Source of the DNA: Bidens hawaiensis | Taxonomy: Eukaryota; Streptophyta; Magnoliopsida; Asterales; Asteraceae | DNA: 64,000 nucleotides | Reading direction: 5' to 3' | NCBI GenBank assembly: GCA_021521415.1 | Contig: JAIQDT010006474.1 | Coordinates: forward strand, 84,591 to 148,590 | Shown here: in pieces, positions 56,204 to 64,000 of the stretch | How the letters are laid out: every line of letters starts with the position of its first letter | How positions within the stretch are numbered: the first letter of the stretch is position 1 | Notes under the pieces: model-generated | The model's input: the letters and a program-made list of their open reading frames with translations, nothing else | What the model was told of the DNA's origin: nothing | Database searches by the model: none | Position numbers and translations under genes: made by a program

Positions 56204-56785
56204 TAAAGCCTATTAATATTAGAGTCAAACGAGCTAGCATTCACGTGTCACCTAACTTGATTAAGCACTAACATTAGTATCTCGACATTATGTTGAGTTG
56301 TGACTTGTCTTCTCTATGCACGTTGGGCTTTCAGAAGTATCCAAACGGACTGTTAAAAAGAGCTTACACCATGTAGGGGTATGGTACTAAACCCGGTTTA
56401 CGACCCTAATTTATTATGTTTGGCTTATTTTATTATATGGACTAATACAATGTTATTGGGCTGAGGGGGTTTTGTGGAGGTAACCCTAACTGGGCTAGGC
56501 CCATTAGGGTACCATGATGGTGGCCATGAGGCTCCCTATATAAGGAGGTCTCCACCTCCTTATCAGGGGGTTTTTTGATTGCTCTCAATAAGAGCCACCA
56601 TCATACTATTTTTGTGTCTGTAAACAAGAGATCCTTGAGATTTATTAGCAGTCACCTCCACACCCCCGAAAAGCCATTGCAGGTCTCAAGCAATCGGAGA
56701 AGAAGATCAAGTCGTGGTTCGTTCATCTCGAAAATCCGTGGGAACATCGTCATGGATCAGGTCAGATTCATTTCATTCCTCGACA
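56204..56785. repeat. Right arm of the 582-bp inverted repeat (inverted D LTR)
   Basis: It contains a D LTR in plus orientation (56372-56785, TGTAGGGG...CCTCGACA) with the 168-bp flank on its left. No primer-binding site or internal D sequence follows, and the next bases are TACATGAAAAG. By eye it matches the left arm almost perfectly and is closer to it than to the D LTR at 51162. Confidence 0.92.
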
Positions 56786-56858
56786 TACATGAAAAGTATA
56801 CATATACACATTAGAGACAGAATTATAAAACTTGATATTATTTAAACATGTTTATTAA

Positions 56859-58368
56859 CTAGAACAAAGTAAAACCATCATCATAGGACACATGCCAACC
56901 TCGACGGCAAGGCGGTGCATTTTCACCATACTCGGCACAACAACTCCACCTTTTTTTCCAATTCGGCCTCCCGGTATTTGGTCTATCAGTCTTTTCATTC
57001 CATTTGTACACGATTACCCCTGACCCGTCACTCCATTCACCATCAATGCCTTGGTGAGGTGGGGCCAATGCCAATAATCCTCTATCACCTACAAATTATT
57101 CACATTATTATTTGTTAAGTATAAATCTTGGTAAAATTATGTTATTAAAATATAGCTGCATTTACAAGTTATAGCTAGTCTTCTTATTTTATGAATAATT
57201 CTTGAAAATTCAAGTTACATAAAGGAAGGCTCGTTGATACGTTTCATCGAACACTTCTGATGTAATTGACTTGTGCATTGCATACAGGGCATATTAACAG
57301 TAATAACCAATCAAATGATCAATGATCATTATCATGTCCCTTGATTCAGTGTTAAAAGCTAACATTATGTTACTAAATTTCAGCAACACTCAAAACTTAC
57401 AACTAATCTTTCTTATTTTGTAGGTAAATCTTGAAAATTCAAGTTACATAAAGAAAAACTCAATGAGCCATTTTATCTAGGGATGTGCAAGAAACCGAAA
57501 AAAACCGAGCCAAAACAAAAACCGACGCTTTGGTTTTATGTTTTTGTAGGTACCGAACTAACGGTTCGGTTATAGTTTTGCATGTAATAAAACCGAACCG
57601 AACCGAATTCTCAAACTTTTGTTTTTTTTATATTTTATATATTAAGTAATTTATAAGAATTTAATACATATGTAACTCAAATATTTTTTTGGTAAGATGT
57701 ATATTAATCTACTATTTTACAATTACAAAATGTTTTATGCCTAAACTCATTAATTTTTTTCCAACACTTTTTCCGGAAAAAACGAAAACGAAAACCAAAA
57801 AGCCAAAACCGAAAAAACCGAAACCAACGGTTTCAAAACTAAAAAAACCAAAGTTTTGGTTGTCAATTTGGTTTTAGCTGAAAACCTCACCACGCACACC
57901 CCTAATTTTATCGAAGACCTAAGATGCAATTGGATTGTGGCATTGTGCACTACATACATGTCGTATGAGCAATTATAACCAATCAAATAATCATGTCCCT
58001 TGATTCATGTACCAAATTTCAAATCTTATTTTGTCACAAAATCATATAAATTCAAGTTAGAAAAATGAAGGTTCTTTGAGACATTTCGTCGAACACCTAT
58101 GATGCAATTGGAATGTGCATAAATATTATGAATAAAAACAAAGGTGGGTTCAGATTATTAGCTTACCATTGGCGTGTCCATGGAAAGAACAAGCAGTGGG
58201 TGAGTTATCTTTGTCGTCATACCAAGTGTTGCATCTCAGACACCTCTTCTTCATGTTGATGGTTCGAAACCTTTGTGGGGTTCTTGAATTGATGCATGAT
58301 CGAAATCGTGTAGTCTGAGTAGATGAATAGAGATGGGTTTGAGACACACAGAATAATGACGTCATCAT
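56859..58368 (-). CDS. Small CHORD-like zinc-binding protein (143 aa, two exons)
   Basis: Exons 58368-58167 and 57088-56859 (minus) join with GT-AG borders into 144 codons including TAG. Exon 1 starts MMTSLFC, followed by a Ser/Thr/Arg-rich stretch that could be a plastid transit peptide (inference). The conserved part begins KKRCLRCNTWYDDKDNSPTA with a CSFH motif, and exon 2 continues with APPHQGIDGEWSD, KKRWSCC and PPCRRGWHVSYDDGFTLF. The spacing of C-x2-C, C-x2-H, W-x-C-C and C-x4-H resembles CHORD zinc-binding modules of plants and animals. I recall similar single-copy plant proteins of unknown function. The 1078-bp intron contains a hAT-type MITE. No lesion is visible. Confidence 0.8.
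57478..57904. mobile_element. hAT-type MITE in the intron of the CHORD-like gene
   Basis: The 427-bp element has ends TAGGGATGTGC and, reversed, TAGGGGTGTGC, flanked by the exact 8-bp duplication ATTTTATC (57470-57477 and 57905-57912). The interior is rich in AACCGAA / TTCGGTT phrases. The 8-bp target and TAGGG ends point to hAT. Confidence 0.9.
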
Positions 58369-61300
58369 GGAGCTCTGGAAGAGAGAAGTTTGTGTTTCTT
58401 CTGTTCTGTTCTTGTGGATGTAAGAAAAACTCAGAGCATTTAAAATAATAAACTCATTGGAAAAAGATTCTTAGATCCGGTAATGTATTTATACATTTGT
58501 TAGAATGGAAAAAAACAATAATTAGAGAAACAAAAACCTAACTGATCTCACCAAACCGGCATCTGTAAACACGAGCGCCCAACCAAAAACACCCCACGAA
58601 TATTGGTTTCCAACTGAGCGTTGTTCAAGAAAACCGTCCAAGTCGGCACCAAAAACGCCTCATAATCGGGCCATTAGAGACGCTCGTTTAAGATGAGAGT
58701 ATCTAACTTTTTAACTAAAAATAATAATTTTCTAGATGTTAATAATATAAATTAAAAATTACATAAGAATTAATTGCATGGATAAACAACATAGTTATAT
58801 TAGAGTGTTGTTCGTACATTTAAAAAATTAAACCTTCAATTTTCATTTTTTACTGGTCGTAGCACTTTTGCTTAAAAAAACAAAAAAAAATGTAAAATTG
58901 TATTTAACCTCCTCCCTCTCCCAAACCTTTCTCTCGATTATGATGTCTCTCATTGCCTAAAATATAAAAAAAATTGATACAAATGTCAACAACTAGTCGA
59001 CTATATAAATCATGTACAAGGCAACACTCTTAGCCGTGCAACATAAAGGGGTTCACTATGCGACCATGCTCCAGCGTGAGAGTACGAATTTGTGTTGAGT
59101 TGAAATGGATCAACTGAGTTATGTCACACATGTTATCAAAATCATATGATGTATATATATGTACAATTGCATGGTCATAGCGCTTATAATGACGTGGCAT
59201 GTGATTCTCTTATCCAAAGCAAATATATATTGTTATTTGGTTGCTCATAATGTCCTTAAGTATGAAAGTATATGTGTTTTGTGTGAATATGTTTGCTGAA
59301 ATTATATGATTTCAATGTTTATATATGTGATTATGTGGTGTGTTAAATCTCATCAAGAATGGCGTGTTACTACGTGGTTGTATGACATAAGTTGAAGATC
59401 TTAAATGGGTGTGCTGATAAAGTCTTATTATAGACTATTGAATCAGAATATGATAGTGATCATAAAATGGTGGAAGTTAACAATCGTGACCAACATTATG
59501 TTCAATTGTTGAGATCACTAGTGGCAAGTAATCACATGGAGTCAATGTGGTGGTTTTGTGACCCATAAATAGGATTATAGGATGCAAATGATGGCCTTAT
59601 AAAGTAATCATAGTTCATATGGAGTCAAATGGAATTTTGTGGCCCATAATATGGATGCAAATGATGGCCCAGTAAATGTGTTTAAACTTCTCTTTTTTAG
59701 TGAACTAACTCGTACTTGTTTAGACCCTCCATTGTTGAAGCTTCAAAGGGTCGCGATGGGTGGCTTTTTTATTTGCCACGCCAATTGCGAACACCGCAAC
59801 ACCCTCTAGCGAAGAGGGGGGGGGGTGTGATGGGACTCCTACGAGCCGGCTAGCGCCAACGAAGGGAGGTTGGAGGGGAATGTTTGGTCATTTTTGTGAA
59901 GCACGATGACATTTATCCACAACACGATCAAAGTAAGTGAGCAAGGGCTTTATTCGAAGCCTAGCCAACGTCTAGTCAGCACGATGTGGCGCAATATTAA
60001 ATGATGAATCTGGGGCCAACGAAGCCTCACAAAACACAGTCTTATACTATGATTTATATATTGTTGTCGAAAATGTGCTTGAACGGTGATTATACTAACA
60101 AAGACTTGTAAGTGGTGGTGTTGGTGGTGGTAAATGTTACCGACTTGTTTTTAAGGTTTTCTTATAATGTTTTGTTCATTGTTTCATATCTTTTGGATTG
60201 CATGTTAAACTATTTTACTATATGTTGTAGTTTGGTAAATTAAAGGGTCACATCATTGTCATATGAGCAGTGAGTTTTAACTAATCGACCCAAAAAACAA
60301 TGATTAAGAACTTAAGAAGGGAGAGTTAGTTAACCAAGATATTAAAAAAACAAAAACGAAATTGATTTGTTGAAATAGGGGTGAACCCCACAAAAGAAGC
60401 CCTTTTGGGCGCCACCCAGTTGGTGAGAAGGAGAGCAGGTGAGGGGGCAAGTGGCACCCCTTCACAAATTCAGGTTTTGTGGTTTGAAGTTGGCTAAATG
60501 GCCCCGGACCAGTATGGGTTACTGTTTAGGTTTACCTTTTGGTTTTTACTCGTTTAAACTAGTTAAGTGGTCAACTAATGTTTTCAAGATCTATGAGCTA
60601 GTCTTTATAAATTTTAACGACGAATTAAGTGTTGTTATTATGATATTCTAGTATTTACACGATCGACACAAACTTTTATTTAGGCTAATTACCGGTAATT
60701 TGGATTGCAAGAATATTAGTTACACATCTGATAATTAATTTTATACTTAGTATAGGTCGTTGAAGAATGTAAAGGATTGGTACTTTAAGTGTACGGTCGA
60801 ACTCTAAGTACATTGAGATAATACATATAAAAATTACATATTGGCAAATTATTTTATTTATGAGATATTGTATGGTGCCCCGTGAATAAAACTTACACTC
60901 CAATTTGCAAACTCGTGAATCGGTCAAGAGTGGTATACCCTTTTGTAATATATTAGACATGTACAATCATAAAACTAAAATATCAGATTATTATATTATT
61001 ATAATCAATATAAACTAATAAAGAATTTAATTTATATTAAATACAACAAGAGATCTCCACAAATCAATCTTTTGTGATTGTCTTTTTCAAATTTAAACGA
61101 CCAAATGATTCCTTGCTTGCAAACAAGGCCTCGTATATAGATATATCAATGTGCAACGATCAACCAACACCCAGATCTGTTTGTGCCAGGACTCATGTCT
61201 TCGAAATCCCACATCAAAATTTGTTGTTAAAAATGACAAAGACAAAAGGTCTTCGAAATCCCACATCAAAATTTGTTGTTAAAAATGACAATGACAAAAA

Positions 61301-61716
61301 CTTTTAAACAACCAAAGATCTTGGGTTCGAGTCTTGAGAAGTAAAAAAAAATGCATTTAGAAAAAACCAAACTTAGATTTTGTTTAACAAATAAAATACA
61401 TCAGGTTAATAACACGACAGTTAGTTGTTCAAAAAATAAAACATTAGTTAGAACCTTCGTCATGTTTGGAGAATCAAAATCAGTATGAACGGTTGACATC
61501 TCGTTTAAGAAATGCTTCCGTCTCAATAATGCAATATAATTTTGATAATTCTATAAATCGGTTTTGGTTGCGGACTTGTGGTTGTCATTAATACATATTT
61601 TATTTTTCTTTTAAACATATTTGTAGTGTAATTTTATGTGAATGTCATTTTATCTTCTAAAAAGTGTATTTATAGTTCCAAACTGAAACCTAATTACATT
61701 TTTGTAACAACTGTTA
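58369..61716. other. 3.3 kb intergenic region, promoter side of the CHORD-like gene
   Basis: No gene is recognised. The proximal few hundred bases are presumably the promoter of the gene starting at 58368. A run of about 11 G residues lies near 59815. A 52-bp tandem duplication lies at 61199-61302. The remainder is AT-rich with no domain-bearing frame. Confidence 0.5.
61199..61302. repeat. 52-bp tandem duplication
   Basis: Copies at 61199-61250 and 61251-61302 share CTTCGAAATCCCACATCAAA and the block ATTTGTTGTTAAAAATGACA, with minor differences at the end. Confidence 0.88.
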
Positions 61717-61725
61717 TATTTTAAA

Positions 61726-62767
61726 GGAAAATTGGTTTTAAATAATCTCAACTATGCTCGATTGGTAAATAACAGTCCCAACTTCACACTTGTCTGGTAG
61801 CAGTCCGAACTAAATGTGTATTTGTTTCTAACGGTCAGAGACTAACGAAAGACTAACCCCGTTAGTCCGATGATGATGTGGCATGCATACATGTCAAAAA
61901 CATGCTTATATGGCAAACACGTGGCAAGATCGAGCTTACGTTGCAGATTACACCATCACCATTACCATTACCCCACCACCACCACCACTCTCTAATCACT
62001 CTCTCTATCTCTATATTCTCTTCTCCCTCTCTACTCCAGTAACTCCACCACCACCGGACCTCCAACACCACTTACCACCTGCCGCCACCAGCACCACTAC
62101 CTGCCAGAACCTACCATCAAACCCTAATCCTATTAATCTTCATCATTTGCTTCTTTTTCTTGGGTTAGGGTCTATATGGCTCGAGAATTGGGGATCTGGC
62201 TTGATTATTTTGCGGTGGAGATAGTGGTGACGGAAGAGTATACGATGGCGTAAATCACGACGGCGAGGGAGTGAAGGATGAGACGGCGAGATCTTGTTCG
62301 CAATCGCCGGAGAAAGGTCGTCTACGACGGTGGCGTTGTTAGAAATGGTCGTCTATTTGGGAAAGAACAGATTGATTTTGAAGATGATGGGAATGTTGTA
62401 ATTTTTGGGATGGATAAGGAGGTAGTGGTGGTGGTGTTCTTGCAGGTTGGTGGTGGTTGGACACAAAGAAGGAGATGAATTTTTTTTTTCTTGTGTAATA
62501 ATTAAAAGAGATTGGAGAATTTTTTTTTTCTTAATAATACTTAAACAGATGATTAATGAGTTCATTGCCACGTAATCGTGCCACATAAGAGTTTTTTAAC
62601 AGCTGAGATGGCCACGTCATCATCGGACTAACGGGGTTAGTCCTCCGTTAGTCGCGGACCGTTAGAAACAAATACACTTTTAGTCTGGACTGTCACCAGA
62701 CAAGTGTGAAGTTAGAGTTGTTATTTACCAATAGGGCATAATTAGAATTATTTAAAGCTAATTTTCC
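61726..62767. mobile_element. Mutator-like (MULE) non-autonomous element with long TIRs
   Basis: The 1042-bp element is flanked by the exact 9-bp duplication TATTTTAAA (61717-61725 and 62768-62776), typical of Mutator. Its terminal inverted repeats are about 157 bp (61726-61882 and 62611-62767), with ends GGAAAATT...AATTTTCC and shared blocks such as TTTGTTTCTAACGGTC and ACTAACCCCGTTAGTCCGAT. The 728-bp interior has no transposase. It is Pro/His/Thr-codon rich on the left and has an Arg-rich 66-codon frame starting at 62278 with GGTGTTCTTGCAG|GTTGG, a possible splice acceptor. It could be a captured gene fragment (Pack-MULE), but the origin is not recognised. Confidence 0.88.
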
Positions 62768-62776
62768 TATTTTAAA

Positions 62777-64000
62777 TACTTAAATCTAATGATCTTTAGA
62801 TTTATTATGATTTCTGTATTACTTAAATCTGATCCAGTTACAACCCTAGTTAGCGGAAACATAATATAATTACAAGAGATGTTTTGGTAGGTATATTTCT
62901 TTTGTAACAATGTTAGCAGGGTACACGGCAAAGATTGCGCAGACAAGTTTATGGGGAACTGAGGCTGCTTCTGCTTTTTTACTGGCTTTGGATCCACCCT
63001 TTACTTTACTTCCCTCACATGCCTTTTTCCCACCCTTCCTATATTTGTACAAATCCAATTCTTAATTACATATCGTTTTTTGAAAAACATTTTCTCTCCT
63101 CACTCTATAATTTACAAATTTTATCCTTTAAAAAAAACTAAATTACAGTTCGTGTCTTTTTTTTAGTTTTCCTTGCAGGCGGTGTCCTTTAAACATATTT
63201 TTCCTACATGTTACGTCTTTTACGCTAACTTGGTTAGAAAAACTCAGTTAAGTACCCTCACATGAGTCGCATGTGAGGGCATTTTTGTCTTTTCGTCTAC
63301 ATTTGCAAAAAGTTTCTACAACACTCTCTTTCTTCCAGAACTTATCCACCACCACCAACACCCACCTTTAACCTCCAGCAACCACCACTCTCTTTCTCTC
63401 TCTATGCCACCACCATCACCACACCATCACCATACCACAACCACTCCGGCCACCATACCCTTCTCCGCCGGAGCCACCATCACCATACCTTCACCCAGCC
63501 GGAGCCACCATGGTTCTCCGCCGTCTTTTCCGATTCCGGCCACCTTCACTTTTCAATTCCGGCTAACTTAAAAAACTTACACCTTGTCGGAATCAAAAAG
63601 TCTTCAACCACTAAATAATAATAATCACCACCGCCGCCGTCAACCACCACCCTCCACCACCAATCATCATCACTCCCATCCTCTTCCAAAATCCGTATCC
63701 AAAAAACCACCTCGGTATCGGAATCGGCAAAACCCACCCGTATTCCAAACGCAAACTACTTCCACCACCACCGGATCCGGCCACCTCCAACCCATCCACC
63801 ACCACTGTTTTGAATAGCCCACAAACGTATTACAAGAAGAACAAGCAGTAGGTATTAGGATTTCGATTTGTCCCAGATCTAGCGAAGAGATGAAACATCC
63901 AAGATCTAGCGAACACGATGGATTGTTGTTGTTAATTTTGTGCGGTTAATTAGGGTTTCGTCTTCCTCGCCAGAGAAGATGACTGGAGATGGTGCCGGAT
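62777..64000. other. Right-end flank; possible start of another repeat cut by the window
   Basis: No gene is called. From about 63150 the sequence (CAGGCGGTGTCCTTTAAAC, then AACTCAGTTAAGTACCCTC and a CATGAGTCGCATGTGAGGGC palindrome) looks like the terminal part of a dispersed element. It is followed by low-complexity CACCAC/CCGGAGCC coding-like DNA to the end. The partner terminus is outside the window. Confidence 0.4.

Noticed and set aside
62278..62478. Stand-alone 66-aa gene inside the MULE
   Set aside because: Low-complexity Arg/Val composition with no recognised domain; more likely part of captured or decayed sequence.

Overview
This is eukaryotic plant nuclear DNA, most likely from a eudicot and plausibly from Asteraceae. 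Plant gene families, short spliceosomal introns, BAHD clade-I motifs and several classes of plant transposon support this. The family-level guess is inference only. About two thirds of the window is transposable elements. Three ordinary host genes can be read: a BAHD acyltransferase broken by transposons (1646-2042 and 23894-24932), an apparently intact six-exon makorin-type E3 ubiquitin ligase (49132-45099, minus), and a two-exon gene for a small CHORD-like zinc-binding protein (58368-56859, minus).

Layout. At 1-2042 lie AT-rich flank, a duplicated TATA region and the 5' part of the BAHD gene. At 2043-23888 a Tat-like Ty3/gypsy element (A, minus orientation, 5-bp target duplication CCTCC) interrupts that gene. 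Each LTR of A was later hit by its own copy of a Tekay/Del-like chromovirus: B1 (2428-5658, TSD CGTGC, internally deleted) and B2 (14063-23434, TSD TGCTG, nearly full length). At 23894-24932 the BAHD gene resumes in frame with the 5' part. At 24933-30994 is old AT-rich repeat debris. At 30995-43949 is element C, a very young, apparently complete relative of A (TSD GACTC) with a 1782-aa gag-pol ORF and an antisense five-exon gene. At 45099-49132 is the makorin gene, with transposons and a minisatellite in its introns. At 49754-50385 is a 5'-truncated LINE with a 12-bp TSD. At 51162-55202 is element D, a non-autonomous LTR element that carries long tandem arrays instead of genes. At 54789-56785 is a 582-bp inverted repeat whose arms contain D LTRs. 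At 56859-58368 is the CHORD-like gene with a hAT-type MITE in its intron. At 61726-62767 is a Mutator-like element with 157-bp TIRs and a 9-bp TSD, and another repeat is cut by the window end.

The most unusual feature is in elements A and C. Each carries, antisense to gag-pol, a complete gene with its own TATA box, five exons and four short introns. In C the five exons join into a 915-codon frame. In A the introns sit at the same four places, but the gene carries a stop codon and a 20-bp frameshifting insertion. Because the gene is transcribed opposite to the retroviral-type genomic RNA, its introns would survive retrotransposition. In C an exact 470-bp tandem duplication has doubled the promoter and the start of this gene.

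LTR comparisons by eye (about 0.9% in A, 0.5% in B2, 0.2% in C) give an order of insertion of A, then B2, then C, consistent with the nesting. All coordinates and splice sites were read manually, and no database search was possible.
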